Source: JACVRW01 sp963734025
Lineage (GTDB): Bacteria > Actinomycetota > Thermoleophilia > Solirubrobacterales > Thermoleophilaceae
NCBI GenBank assembly: GCA_963734025.1
Contig: CAVTFR010000017.1
Span: forward strand, 418,343 to 482,342
Length of the DNA stretch: 64,000 bases
Direction of reading: 5' to 3'
Shown here: in pieces, positions 23,731 to 33,312 of the stretch
How the letters are laid out: each line of letters starts with the position of its first letter
Numbering within the stretch: the first letter of the stretch is position 1
Made by a program: the position numbers and the translations under genes
Notes under the pieces: generated by a model
Database searches by the model: none
What the model was told of the DNA's origin: nothing
What the model saw: only the letters and a program-made list of their open reading frames with translations

Positions 23731-24533
23731 ACAGGGGCGGCTGGTTTCCACTTCTACTCGGGCTCTGCCTCGCGGCCACGCTGACCTTCCTGACGATCCC
23801 CGTGGTGGCGATCTTCGTCGACTCGAGCCCGGCCGAGCTGATCTCGAGCCTCGGCGAGGAGGGCGCGCTCGACGCGCTCTGGCTCAGCCTCAAGTGCACC
23901 GCGGCGTCGATCGCGATCATCCTGCTGGTCGGCACGCCGGCCGCCTATGTGTTGGCCACGCGGTCGTTTCGCGGCAAGGCGCTGGTGGTGACGCTGATCG
24001 AGCTTCCGCTCGTGCTGCCGCCGGCGGTGGCCGGGATCGCGCTGCTGGCCGCGCTCGGGCCCGCCGGCATCCTGGGCGGGGCGGTCGAGGCGGCCGGAAT
24101 CGAGCTCACCTTCGCCACCGCGGGGGTGGTCGTGGCGCTGACCTTCGTGGCCTCGCCGTTCTACGTGCGCCAGGCGATGGCGGCGTTCGCCGCCGTCGAC
24201 CGGTCGCTGCTCGACGCCTCGCGCACGCTCGGCGCGTCCGAGGCGCGCGGCTTTCTGCGCGTGATGATCCCCGTCGCGGTGCCGGGGCTGGCCGCCGGCA
24301 CGGCCTTGGCGCTCGGCCGGGCGCTGGGAGAGTTCGGCGCGACGCTGATGTTCGCTGGGTCGTTTCGAGGGATCACACAGACCGTGCCGCTCGCCATTTA
24401 CGACCGCTTCTCGACCAACTTCGAGTCGGCGCTCGCGCTGTCCGCGGTGCTGGTGGCGATATCCGCAGCCATCCTGCTGTCGGTCAAGCTCGTCCAGGGC
24501 GGCGACGCGCTGGGCGGCTGGCAGACGGAGTGA
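23727..24533 (+). CDS. modB: Molybdate ABC transporter permease
   Basis: 268 residues from GTG 23727. About six spans, with the ModB family pattern: LIELPLVLPPAVAGIALL, the EAA loop ASRTLGASEARGFLRVMIP, and GRALGEFGATLMFAGSF. It forms the membrane channel with the ATPase encoded next. The stop is 9 bases before that ATPase. Confidence 0.93.
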   Translation: MNRGGWFPLLLGLCLAATLTFLTIPVVAIFVDSSPAELISSLGEEGALDALWLSLKCTAASIAIILLVGTPAAYVLATRSFRGKALVVTLIELPLVLPPAVAGIALLAALGPAGILGGAVEAAGIELTFATAGVVVALTFVASPFYVRQAMAAFAAVDRSLLDASRTLGASEARGFLRVMIPVAVPGLAAGTALALGRALGEFGATLMFAGSFRGITQTVPLAIYDRFSTNFESALALSAVLVAISAAILLSVKLVQGGDALGGWQTE

Positions 24534-24542
24534 CATGCGCCG

Positions 24543-25607
24543 GTGCTGAGCATGCAGGCGCGTACAACGCTCGGCGCCCTGCGGCTCGACGTCGAGCTCG
24601 AGGTCGAACCAGGCGAGTGCCTCGCGCTTGCCGGACCCTCCGGAGCGGGCAAGACGAGCGTGCTGCGGGTGGCGGCGGGGCTGCTGCGGCCGGCGCACGG
24701 CCGCGTCGAGGCAAACGGCGAGACCTGGCTCGATACCACGCGCGGCCTCGACGTGCCGGCCGAGCGCCGCCGCTGCGGCTACGTGTTCCAGGATTACGCG
24801 CTGTTTCCACACCTGAGCGCCTGGCAGAACGTCGCCTACCCGCTCCACAGACTCTCGCGCCAGGAACGACGCTCGCGCGCGCTCGGACTGCTCGACCAGT
24901 TCGGGCTGGCCGACCGCGCCGAGGCACGGCCGCGCACGCTCAGCGGCGGAGAGCGACAGCGGGTCGCTGTGGCCAGGGCGCTCGCCCTAACGCCCGAGGT
25001 GCTGCTGCTCGACGAGCCGCTGTCCGCACTCGACGCCCGCACCCGCGCCGGCGCGGCACGCGAACTCGCCGCCGTGCTGCGCGACAGCGAGGCACCCGCG
25101 CTGCTCGTGACCCACGACTTCGCAGAGGCGGCCCAGCTCGGTGACCGCGTCGGGATCATCGACAAGGGACGCCTGGTACAGCAAGGCACGGCCAGCGAGC
25201 TTGCGGCCGCGCCACGGTCGGCCTTCGTCGCCGACTTCACCGGCGCCGTCGTGCTGACCGGCACCGCCCGCCGCGGGACGGAAGGACTCACCCACGTCGA
25301 GCTCGACGGGGGCGGAACGGTGGCGAGCACCGACGCGGGCGACGGCGAGGTGGCCGTGAGCATCTACCCCTGGGACATCGCGATCGAGCCCGCCGGCGAC
25401 GAGCCGCACGGCTCCGCGCAGAACCGCCTACCGGTCGAGGTGCTCTCCGTCACAACGGTCGGCAACCGTGTCCGGCTCGGGCTGACTGGGCCCCAGCCAC
25501 TCGTCGCGGAGATCACACTCGCCTCCGCCGAACGGCTCCAGCTTCACTCCGGCACTAAGGTCACCGCCACCTGGAAGGCAACCGCCACACGTCTCGTGGC
25601 CACCTGA
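24543..25607 (+). CDS. modC: Molybdate ABC transporter ATPase
   Basis: 354 residues from GTG 24543 (ATG 24552 possible). Walker A AGPSGAGKTS, Q-loop FQDYALFPH, signature LSGGERQRVAVARAL, Walker B EVLLLDEPLSALD and switch His in LLVTHDF. The last 130 residues contain an OB/TOBE molybdate-sensing domain (NRLPVEVLSVTTVGNRVRL). It energises uptake by the ModA-ModB complex. Confidence 0.93.
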   Translation: MLSMQARTTLGALRLDVELEVEPGECLALAGPSGAGKTSVLRVAAGLLRPAHGRVEANGETWLDTTRGLDVPAERRRCGYVFQDYALFPHLSAWQNVAYPLHRLSRQERRSRALGLLDQFGLADRAEARPRTLSGGERQRVAVARALALTPEVLLLDEPLSALDARTRAGAARELAAVLRDSEAPALLVTHDFAEAAQLGDRVGIIDKGRLVQQGTASELAAAPRSAFVADFTGAVVLTGTARRGTEGLTHVELDGGGTVASTDAGDGEVAVSIYPWDIAIEPAGDEPHGSAQNRLPVEVLSVTTVGNRVRLGLTGPQPLVAEITLASAERLQLHSGTKVTATWKATATRLVAT

Positions 25608-25621
25608 ACGAGAGGACCGCC

Positions 25622-25828
25622 ATGAAGATCAGCGCGCGCAACCAGCTCAAGGGCACCGTCCGCGGCATCCGCCGCGGCGAGGCCATCGCCAACGTCGAGC
25701 TCGACGTCGCCGGTGATCGGCTGGTGGCCTCGATCACGGTCGAAGCCGTCGACGAGCTGGGGCTCTCCGAGGGCAGCGAGGTCACCGCCGTGATCAAGGC
25801 CTCCGACGTGATGCTCGCCACCGACTGA
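25622..25828 (+). CDS. Molbindin (Mop-type TOBE) protein
   Basis: 68 residues, a single TOBE/Mop domain: MKISARNQLKGTVRGIRRG, then NVELDVAGDRLVASIT and VIKASDVMLATD. Such proteins assemble as hexamers that store molybdate and related oxyanions. It is preceded by RBS GAGAGG and ends the molybdate operon. It closely resembles the C-terminal part of the regulator at 22544, so they share an origin. Confidence 0.9.
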   Translation: MKISARNQLKGTVRGIRRGEAIANVELDVAGDRLVASITVEAVDELGLSEGSEVTAVIKASDVMLATD

Positions 25829-25912
25829 GGCCTTCGATTCTGCGGCTCGACGCCGACAGGGCCTTCGATCGTGCATGGACCTGGCGGCCGCGAATCAGCA
25901 AGATCACGAGGC

Positions 25913-27040
25913 ATGCAGCGCGATGCCTTCGACGTCCCGGCCGACGTTGCGTACTTCAACACGGCGAATCTGTCGCCGCTCCTGCACCGGGTGCGAGATG
26001 CGGGTATGGAGGCGCTTGCGAGGCGGGGCAGTCCGTGGACGATCTCCAGCGAGGACTGGTTCTCGGACGTCGAGCGGCTCCGGGGGCTCTTCGCCCGTCT
26101 CGTGGAGGCGGACCCGGAGGGTGTGGCGCTCGTGCCGGCGACGAGCTACGGCTTCGCCGTCGCGGCCCGCAACCTGCGGCTCGGCGAAGGCGACGTGATC
26201 CTGGTTCTCGCGGAGGAGTACCCGTCGGGCATCTACACGTGGGACGCGGTGGCGCGGCGTCATGGGGCCCGGGTCCTGACCGTCGAGCGCACCGACGGGC
26301 AGAGCTGGACCGACGCCGTGCTCGGCGCCCTTGACGAGCGTGTCGCCGCGGTCAGCGTTCCGAACGTGCACTGGACGGACGGTGCCGTGCTCGATCTGGA
26401 GGCCATCGCGGACCGTGCTCACGACCTCGGGTGTGCGCTCGTGGTCGACGCCAGTCAGTCGGCTGGTGCGATGCCTCTCGACGTCGGACGGCTTCGCCCG
26501 GATTTCCTGGTGAGCGTCGGCTACAAGTGGCTGCTCGGCCCCTTCGGCCTGACCTTCCTCTATGTCGCCGGGGACCACCGAGACGGCGAGCCGCTCGAGG
26601 AGAACTGGATCTCACGCGCCGGCTCGGAGGACTTCAGCCGGCTGACCGAATACCGCGACGAGTACCAGCCCGGCGCCCGCCGCTTCGACATGGGCCAGCG
26701 CAGCTCGTTTCAGCTCGTGCCCATGGCGATCGCCGCGCTCGAGCAGATCCTCGCCTGGGAGGTTCCCCGCATTGCCGCCACGTTGACCGAGACCACCGCA
26801 GCAATCGCCGAGCGGTGCGCCGGCCTCGGCCTCGCGGTGGCGCCCGCGAACGAGCGCGGGCCGCACATGCTGGGCGCCTCGCTTCCCGCCGACACGCGGA
26901 TGTCGATCCTGCCGGCGCTGCGGGAAGCCAACTGCTACGCGGCCGTACGCGGAGCGTCGCTGCGCATCGCCCCGCACCTACACGTCACCGAGGCCGATGT
27001 GGACCGCTTGAGCGACGCGCTGGCAAGCGCGACGGCCTGA
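25913..27040 (+). CDS. Class V aminotransferase-like PLP enzyme
   Basis: 375 residues from ATG 25913. Fold type I PLP enzyme of the cysteine-desulfurase/isopenicillin-epimerase group: VPATSYGFAVAARNL (phosphate site), VSVPNVHWTDGAVLDLEAI, ALVVDASQSAGAMPLDV (Asp contacting the pyridine nitrogen) and SVGYKWLLGPFG with the Schiff-base Lys at about 205. The first line of the protein, AYFNTANLSPL, is typical of the epimerase-like subgroup. Substrate unknown. The next gene is convergent, one base after the stop. Confidence 0.88.
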   Translation: MQRDAFDVPADVAYFNTANLSPLLHRVRDAGMEALARRGSPWTISSEDWFSDVERLRGLFARLVEADPEGVALVPATSYGFAVAARNLRLGEGDVILVLAEEYPSGIYTWDAVARRHGARVLTVERTDGQSWTDAVLGALDERVAAVSVPNVHWTDGAVLDLEAIADRAHDLGCALVVDASQSAGAMPLDVGRLRPDFLVSVGYKWLLGPFGLTFLYVAGDHRDGEPLEENWISRAGSEDFSRLTEYRDEYQPGARRFDMGQRSSFQLVPMAIAALEQILAWEVPRIAATLTETTAAIAERCAGLGLAVAPANERGPHMLGASLPADTRMSILPALREANCYAAVRGASLRIAPHLHVTEADVDRLSDALASATA

Positions 27041-27041
27041 C

Positions 27042-27422
27042 TCACGTCCAGAAGTCCTCGAACCGCTCGGTGTCGCCTCCCTTGGGCTTCCGACCACCGA
27101 TGCAGATCACGTCAAGGCCGGCCGGGCCGGCCTCGAACGAGCGAACCACTGCAGGAGCGACGCGCAGCACGTCCCACACCGAGAGCTCCACGACCTCGTC
27201 ATCGAGCTTGGCACGACCGGACCCGGCGACCACGATGTAGGCCTCCTCCTGCACACGATGCCGGTGACCCCACGGCATGCGGGCACCCGGCTCGTAAGTG
27301 AAGCGGCTCACGCCCAGCTCGGGCGATCGCAGAGCCTCGCGCGCGAACCGCCACTGCATTCGAGCATCCTTCGGGCTGACATCGCGAAGATCGTCGAAGT
27401 TCTTCTTCGTCCAGTCGGGCAT
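27042..27422 (-). CDS. Cupin-domain protein
   Basis: 126 residues from ATG 27422 (frame extends upstream without sense). It begins MPDWTKKNFDDLRDVSPKD. The cupin core has PGARMPWGHRHRVQEEAYIVVAG with His and Glu ligands and a second motif around WDVLRVAPAVVRSFEAG. The end is ERFEDFWT. A small mononuclear-metal cupin of unknown substrate. Confidence 0.85.
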   Translation of the reverse strand: MPDWTKKNFDDLRDVSPKDARMQWRFAREALRSPELGVSRFTYEPGARMPWGHRHRVQEEAYIVVAGSGRAKLDDEVVELSVWDVLRVAPAVVRSFEAGPAGLDVICIGGRKPKGGDTERFEDFWT

Positions 27423-28040
27423 CGCGAAACTCTCGCAGCCGCGCCGCACGCGCTGGTCGCTGCAGACCTGCGTGCACCGATGGCCACGTGCACGATCAGC
27501 GGCGTCCGTTACGCCAAGCCGTGCTGGACGGGACCGGCCCCAATCGAGGATCCACTGCTTGCCGGCCACTGGGTCGGCGAGTTGTTGGTTGTTCTCGCCG
27601 GCGCGGACGATTGGCCACGCCGAGCGCCAGACGACAACCTGGTCGAGGGCCAGCAGTACGCAAGCGATTCTTCGAGGGCTGCGCAGCGTGCCTTGAGCCT
27701 TTCAGGGACGAGAAAGCCCGGATGACGCCCATCACCTGCCCAAGGCGCCCGGCAGACTCATAAAAGGCAGCCGACGGGAAGGTCTCGGTCGCCGGGAGTG
27801 ACCACGCGGCCATCACGGCTCAGCTGCGTACAACTCGTCAGAACTTCCACCGGGATTGGGTTGTACCCAGACTCGCCGGTCGGCGCGCCCGTCGCGCCCG
27901 TGGGTCACTGGTGCCGACCCCGGACCAGGGACTGGACCCGGGAGTCCCCGGGCGCGAGCGGGCGGTAAGCGAGGGATCGTGCCGTCAGCACGTTCAAACC
28001 GCAGGGTCGGCAGCAGTCCGTCGCGTAACGGAGGGGGATC
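27423..28040. other. Intergenic region, no gene recognised
   Basis: Several open frames of about 80-155 codons cross this stretch on both strands, but none resembles a protein family and they overlap one another. It may hold decayed coding sequence. The last 60 bases lead into the RTX-like gene. Confidence 0.4.
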
Positions 28041-28922
28041 ATGGACGTCCAGAAACGGCACTTCCTACGGCTGGGGAAGCGACTCATGGCATTCGTCGTG
28101 GTCGCCGTCCTTGCATCGGTGATGCTGGCCTGGGCCGGGCCCGTGGAGGCGAAGCGGATACTCGGCACCAAGGGGCCCGACAAGATCTTGGGCACCGCGA
28201 ACGGCGACGTGGTCAAGGCTCGTGCCGGCAACGACCGAATCAGAGGTCGCGGTGGCAGGGATCGACTCTCGGGAGGGCCCGGCAGGGATCGGCTCTTCGG
28301 AGGGCGCGGCGCCGATCGGTTGAACGCCGTCGACGGACGGCGGGATCGTGTGGTCAATGGCGGACCGGGCAAGGACGTCTGCAGGGTCGACGTGGTCGAT
28401 CAGGCGAGGATGAAGGGCTGCGAGACCGTGAAGGTCGGGAGCGGCGGCGGTCCCGGCGGCGGTCCCGGCGGCGGTCCGGGCGGCCCCCTGACCTGCGCCA
28501 CCCCGCCGGAGGACGCCAGGCTTGCAGCCGGCGGGCGGCCACGGGTTGCGCAGGAGGAGCAGCCGCCGACCTTCAGCGATCCGTTTTACCTGATCGCGAT
28601 CTCCATCAACGCTTCGGTGGATGGGTTGACCGGCGATGAGCTCCCGATCTCGATCGAGGAGGTGTGCGACGTCCCCGAGGGGCTGGCGAGCGAGGCCGCC
28701 CAGCTCATCGGCGGCGACGGGGTCGCGCTCATCAGCTCCGCGACAACGGTGTTCGACGCCGGGGGCCTGCAGCTGACCGGCGACGCGGCTACGACCGCGT
28801 TGGCAGGTGCTGACAGCGTTTCGCTGAAGGCCCAGCTGATGCGTCCTGCCGCGTGGCGGCAGGACGAGGACGGCCAGCCGGTGCCCACCTTCGAAACCAG
28901 CCGAGCCGACATAACGGACTGA
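28041..28922 (+). CDS. Secreted RTX-like calcium-binding-repeat protein
   Basis: 293 residues. Signal segment near 15-36 (MAFVVVAVLASVMLAWAGP ... EAK). Residues about 38-115 are degenerate RTX nonapeptides (GTANGDVV, AGNDRIRGRGGRDRLSGGPG, FGGRGADRLN, NGGPGKD), which normally bind calcium as a beta-roll. A Gly/Pro hinge (GGGPGGGPGGG) precedes a C-terminal domain of about 140 residues that I do not recognise, with Cys near 162 and 213. Function probably structural or surface-associated. Confidence 0.8.
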   Translation: MDVQKRHFLRLGKRLMAFVVVAVLASVMLAWAGPVEAKRILGTKGPDKILGTANGDVVKARAGNDRIRGRGGRDRLSGGPGRDRLFGGRGADRLNAVDGRRDRVVNGGPGKDVCRVDVVDQARMKGCETVKVGSGGGPGGGPGGGPGGPLTCATPPEDARLAAGGRPRVAQEEQPPTFSDPFYLIAISINASVDGLTGDELPISIEEVCDVPEGLASEAAQLIGGDGVALISSATTVFDAGGLQLTGDAATTALAGADSVSLKAQLMRPAAWRQDEDGQPVPTFETSRADITD

Positions 28923-29096
28923 CCATGTTCAGAGGGTGGCGTCCATAGGGTTCGCGCCCGCGCGCTGTGGCCGTTGTCGACGACGGCCGAAGCTGTGACC
29001 GTCGGATCTGACGTCGACCTGAGAACGGGCCAAGTTCGACGGTCAGGCGTAGTCCACTATGCCGCGGTCGTCGGAGGTGTCACACATGGCACCTCC
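28923..29096. other. Intergenic region between convergent genes
   Basis: About 170 bases between convergent stops. No clean hairpin terminator or gene is evident. Confidence 0.3.
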
Positions 29097-29645
29097 TCAC
29101 AACTGATCGATCGGCGCGAACCGGTACACGTACGGGCCGATCGGCTTACCGATCGCGAAGATGACGTCGATCAGACGCTCCTGGGCCGCGGCGTCCTCGA
29201 TCGACCCGGTACGCACCGGGTCATAGCCGGCGTCGCGGTTGAGCTGCTCGACGACCTCGCGCGCCTCGTCGTCTCCACACCACAGGTTGCTCGGCCTCGC
29301 ACGCGCCTCGCCCAGCCGGTTGTAAAGCGACGCGAAGTTGATATTGAACGACTTGGCCGTCGGTCCATTGGTCTTGGACTTGACGAACTCGGCGTTGGAC
29401 GCAAACCCGTCCGGCGGGGTCACGTTGTAGAGGTTGGTTGCGTCGATCACCGTCTTGCCCTCGACACCCCTGAGCCTGTCGAAAGCTTCAGCGACCGCGC
29501 CGCCCGGCACCGCCACCAGGACGACGTCTGCGTCGGACACGTCGCCGCCGTCGCGGCCCAGCCGCGTGAGCCGGTGGCCGGCGCGCTCCCACAAGTCCGC
29601 CAGGCCGCCGCCCACGTTGCCCCTGCCAAAGACTGTGATCCTCAT
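29097..29645 (-). CDS. F420/NADP-oxidoreductase-type Rossmann protein
   Basis: 182 residues from ATG 29645 (RBS AAAGGAGACAAG). Rossmann motif GRGNVGGGLADLWERAGH at the N-terminus, then VLVAVPGG, TVIDATNLYN, NTGPTAKSFN-like segment (KTNGPTAKSFNINF) and WCGDDEARE. It belongs with NADPH-dependent F420 reductases and related NAD(P)-binding F420-type oxidoreductase domain proteins (Npd group). Whether it uses F420 cannot be told from sequence. Confidence 0.82.
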   Translation of the reverse strand: MRITVFGRGNVGGGLADLWERAGHRLTRLGRDGGDVSDADVVLVAVPGGAVAEAFDRLRGVEGKTVIDATNLYNVTPPDGFASNAEFVKSKTNGPTAKSFNINFASLYNRLGEARARPSNLWCGDDEAREVVEQLNRDAGYDPVRTGSIEDAAAQERLIDVIFAIGKPIGPYVYRFAPIDQL

Positions 29646-29739
29646 TTCTTGTCTCCTTTGAGATGTCGTGCCAGGGCAGAGACCGGCGGCTGGAGCCGGG
29701 GCGTCGCGCGGCTGACGGGATTCGAGACCGGTCGCCGCG

Positions 29740-30000
29740 TCAGCCGGAGGGGGCCGTCGCAACGCGGGCGGCGAGCACGGCCGCCGCCTGCTCCTCGCGG
29801 TCGAGAGCGGCGCGGTAGACCGTGAAGGCATCGGCCTTGAGATGCCGGGCGGCACGCATCCAGGCGTCCAGTGCATGCTGGGACTGCACTTCCGCCAAGG
29901 CCCAAGCATGCCACAGCCCCCGCCGTTCGTCCGCCGGTCTGCTGGGCCGCCTGATCAGTGACTCACAGGCGTGCGCGGGGTTGCGGTCGTTGGTGTGCAT
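29740..30000 (-). CDS. Small hypothetical protein, helical
   Basis: 86 residues with a strongly helical centre (GLWHAWALAEVQSQHALDAW ... LKADAFTVYRAALDREEQAA). Codon composition suits a real gene. No family recognised. It lies 94 bases upstream of the oxidoreductase on the same strand. Confidence 0.55.
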   Translation of the reverse strand: MHTNDRNPAHACESLIRRPSRPADERRGLWHAWALAEVQSQHALDAWMRAARHLKADAFTVYRAALDREEQAAAVLAARVATAPSG

Positions 30001-30498
30001 CTCGGCGGCTCAATGACCGTTCGGGCGAGCAGGGCGCTCGCTCGTTGCCCTGCCGCGGGTAGGCGGCTCGCGGCGGCCCCTCTCGCAGAGGTGGCAGATG
30101 CAATGCCGTCCATGGGCCGTATCGATCCGACTGCGCGATGCCAACGCGGGCTGTCGCATTTCACGTCACCTCCGAAATCCGAACCGCTTCAAGGTGCGTC
30201 AAGGGTCTCTCCTCCGCCTCGCCGGGGCTATACCCCTCCACCCGAGGTCTCGCTCCGGGCGGCCCGAGGCGCAGGTAGGGTCAGCCTTACCCCCGGGGTG
30301 TCCGCTTGCCGACTCGGAGCGGCACCGCGGCGGCCACGACTGTGCCGTCGCCTGCGTAGCGCCGGGCTCGATGCGGGCCTGAGTGCGAATCGTGCTGGCC
30401 GACGCCTACAAGGCGACGCTGCGCTGGGACCCGGGCGACCTGCTCGGCATCGTGGGCGGGACTACGAGCGGGCGGAGGTACCGGCATAGACTGGCCTC
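30001..30498. other. Intergenic region upstream of the second LAL gene
   Basis: About 500 bases between divergent genes. No credible protein and no RNA gene seen. Small inverted motifs occur (for example TCAGCCTTACCCCC near 30280) but none is convincing. It should contain the promoter of the gene at 30499. Confidence 0.4.
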
Positions 30499-33312
30499 AT
30501 GCAGCAAGCGGCATTGCCCGGGCTGATCGCCCGCGGTCGAGATGCCGACCTGGCCACCCTCGGTAGTCAGCTCGATCGGGTTCGCTCCGGCGTTGGCGCG
30601 GTTCTCCTGATCGAGGGCGCCGCCGGAATGGGCAAGAGCCGGCTGCTCCACGAGGGCGCGAGGATCGCTGGGCGCATGTCGTTCAGGGTTGGTTCCGGCG
30701 CCGCCGAGCCAGGCGAAGGCATCGTCGCGCTGGCTCCGCTGATGGAGGCGCTGTTTGGTGGAGACCCGCCGCTCCTCGACCGGAGCGCGCTGCGAGATCT
30801 GCACGCACTTCCCGAGGAGCGCTATTGGCTGCTGCAGGACCTTCAGGCCATGCTCGAGCGCGCCGCGCTCCGGGGCCCGATGCTCGTCTGCCTTGATGAC
30901 CAACACTGGGCCGACAGCGGGACCGCCGCGGCGTTGCGCGCGCTTCCGTCGCGGCTCAGGGCGCTTCCGATTGGCTGGCTGATCGCGTTCCGCCCAGCGC
31001 AGGGCTCGGGCCGGTTCTTGAGCGCGATTGAGTACCTCGAACAGGACGGGGCCGAGAAGATTGAGCTCGGCCCGCTGGATGAGACGGCGGTCTCGCAGGT
31101 CGCCGTCGACACTTTGGGGGCAGAGCCCGATGACGCTCTGCGTGCGCTGATGAGCGGTGCGCATGGCAGCCCGTTCCTGCTGACCGAGCTCCTCGCAGGG
31201 CTCCGCGATGAAGAGCTCGTGCGGATCGACGAGGGACAAGCCGAGCTGATCGAGGTGCGGCTCCCGCGGCGGGTGGGTGACAGCATGCGAGAGCGGCTGC
31301 GGGGAATGTCGGAGTCTGCACGCGAGGCGGCGATAGTAGCCGCCTCCCTGGGGCGAACGTTCTCGCTGGACGAGCTTGCGAGGATGCTCGACCGGCCGCC
31401 GTCGCCTCTGCTGGCGCCGATGGAGGAGCTGATCGAATCCGGCGTGCTGATCGAGAGTGATGAGCGGTTCGCGTTCGGGCACGACATCACGCGAGACGCG
31501 GTGCGTGCCAGCGTGCCGTTGTCCGCGCGGCGCGCGCTCGACCGCCAGGCGGCCGACGTGCTGTTGGCGGCCGGAGCTACCTCTATCGAGGTCGCATCAC
31601 AACTCGCGGCAAGCGCCGAAGCGGGTGATGAGGTTGCGATCGCCACGTTGCTGAAGGCTTCCGAAGCCCTGTCGCTGTCGGATCCGGGAGCCGCCGCCGA
31701 CTTGAGCCGGCGGGGGCTCGAGCTTGCTCCGAGCAGGCACCCGTTGCGCGGGCCGCTCGCAACTCAAACCGCTGTGTTGCTACACGAGGCCGCGCGGGTC
31801 GAAGAGGCGAGAGCGTTTGCGGACACCACTCTGCGCGAGGCGCTGCCGGCTGAGCAGGAGGCGGAGGTTCTTCTCAGCATCGCCGGGATGTTTGGGCTCT
31901 CGCCTGACGTGCGCGTCGCCGCAGACCGGCAAGCCCTCGCGTTGCCAGACCTGCCACCCGCCCTGCGAGCGCGACACCTCTCGTGTTTGGTTCACAACCT
32001 CGCGGTGGGCGGCTGGTCGAAGCAGGGGCGCGCGAACCTTCCAGAGGCCAAGGCCGCAATCGGCAGCAGCGGCGACGCGGACGCCGCCTTCATGCTCGAT
32101 CTCGCGGAGGCTGGGCTCGAGGTGATGGCGGGAAGGTTCGTGGGCGCACTCGAGTTGGCCGAGGCCGCGTCCCGATCTGGCTCTGCCAAGCATGACTACG
32201 CACGGGAGCGCCTCACGCAGGAGTGGCGCTGCGAGATCATGGTGATGCTCGACCGTGTCGAAGAATCGCTCGAGTTGACCGCTGACGGCCTCGCCGCAGC
32301 GCAGCGCGACCTTCAGGGCTGGGCGATGCACATCTTCGAGACTTGGCGCGGCAGGCTGCTGTTCCAGACGGGAAAGCTTGAGGATGCCGCGGCGATCCTG
32401 GAGGGCCAGCTCAGCCCGGAGCAGGAAGGGGGCCACCAGAGCATTCTCGATGTGGCCGGAGTGGTCGCGTTGGGACGGATCGCGCTCCACCTGGGTGACC
32501 GTCGCCGTCAGCAAAGCACGGCCGAGCTTGCCCGAATGATGCTCGAGCAAAGCCCCCCGAGCTTTCGCCGCAATGCCGCGTGGCTACTTGCGCTGCAGTC
32601 GATGGCCGAGGGCGATGCGGCCGGCGCGCGAGCCTGGCTCTGCGCGCTGGGCGAGGAGGAGCGCAAGTCGGTCGTGCCGCTGTTTCCACCGGATGGCACC
32701 GACGAGCCACACCTCGTCCGGATCGCCATAGCGGCCGAGGACGATGAATTGGCAGCGAGCGCGGTCGCGACAGCCGAGCGCCGCTCAGACCTGAATCCCG
32801 GTGTGCGTACCGCCGCCGCCACCGCAGCGCACGCGCGCGGCTTGCTTGACGGGAGCGAGCAGGAACTCGCGCGCGCTGCCCGGCTCTTCGAGGGTGGCCC
32901 CCGGCCCCTCGCGCTGGCATCTGCGCTCGAAGACCTGGGGGCTGCGCGGGTCAAGCGTGGCGCCACCGAGGACGGAGTCGGGGTGCTCGACCGGGGGCTG
33001 ACTCTCTACAGCTACGCCGGAGCCGCTTGGGACGCCAGGCGGGTTCGCAGCCGATTGCGCGCGCAGGGGGTGCGCCGCCGCTTGATCAGTGTCCCGGAGC
33101 GCCCAGAATCCGGCTGGGATGCAATGACCGATTCAGAGCTCGGCGTCGCTCGGCTGGTGGCTCAGGGTCTCACCAATCGGGAGGTGGCCGACAACTTGTT
33201 CGTCTCGCCCCACACCGTGAACAGTCATCTACGTCAGATCTTCGCCAAGCTCAACATCAACTCTCGCGTCGAGCTGACGCGCCTTGCCGTCAGTCACGAC
33301 GAGCCCTCCTGA
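30499..33312 (+). CDS. LAL-type LuxR-family ATPase transcriptional regulator
   Basis: 937 residues. Walker A EGAAGMGKS (39-47) and Walker B MLVCLDDQHWAD (near 134) form an AAA/STAND module; MSGAHGSPFLLTELL is a conserved winged-helix-proximal block. The centre is TPR-like. The LuxR HTH starts near 880 (TDSELGVARLVAQGLTNREV) and ends SRVELTRLAVSHDEPS. Distinct from the LAL protein at 12077. Its 3' end overlaps the convergent hydrolase by 19 bases. The block of hydrolases downstream may be its regulon. Confidence 0.92.
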   Translation: MQQAALPGLIARGRDADLATLGSQLDRVRSGVGAVLLIEGAAGMGKSRLLHEGARIAGRMSFRVGSGAAEPGEGIVALAPLMEALFGGDPPLLDRSALRDLHALPEERYWLLQDLQAMLERAALRGPMLVCLDDQHWADSGTAAALRALPSRLRALPIGWLIAFRPAQGSGRFLSAIEYLEQDGAEKIELGPLDETAVSQVAVDTLGAEPDDALRALMSGAHGSPFLLTELLAGLRDEELVRIDEGQAELIEVRLPRRVGDSMRERLRGMSESAREAAIVAASLGRTFSLDELARMLDRPPSPLLAPMEELIESGVLIESDERFAFGHDITRDAVRASVPLSARRALDRQAADVLLAAGATSIEVASQLAASAEAGDEVAIATLLKASEALSLSDPGAAADLSRRGLELAPSRHPLRGPLATQTAVLLHEAARVEEARAFADTTLREALPAEQEAEVLLSIAGMFGLSPDVRVAADRQALALPDLPPALRARHLSCLVHNLAVGGWSKQGRANLPEAKAAIGSSGDADAAFMLDLAEAGLEVMAGRFVGALELAEAASRSGSAKHDYARERLTQEWRCEIMVMLDRVEESLELTADGLAAAQRDLQGWAMHIFETWRGRLLFQTGKLEDAAAILEGQLSPEQEGGHQSILDVAGVVALGRIALHLGDRRRQQSTAELARMMLEQSPPSFRRNAAWLLALQSMAEGDAAGARAWLCALGEEERKSVVPLFPPDGTDEPHLVRIAIAAEDDELAASAVATAERRSDLNPGVRTAAATAAHARGLLDGSEQELARAARLFEGGPRPLALASALEDLGAARVKRGATEDGVGVLDRGLTLYSYAGAAWDARRVRSRLRAQGVRRRLISVPERPESGWDAMTDSELGVARLVAQGLTNREVADNLFVSPHTVNSHLRQIFAKLNINSRVELTRLAVSHDEPS

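Noticed and set aside
27258..27725. 155-codon plus-strand frame
   Set aside because: Starts inside the cupin gene on the other strand and matches no family; other frames overlap it.
28440..28490. Short GGCGGTCCC repeats resembling a CRISPR or regulatory repeat
   Set aside because: They are in-frame Gly/Pro codons of the hinge in the RTX-like protein.
30406..31482. 358-codon minus-strand frame
   Set aside because: Antisense to the ATPase domain of the second LAL gene; no motif.
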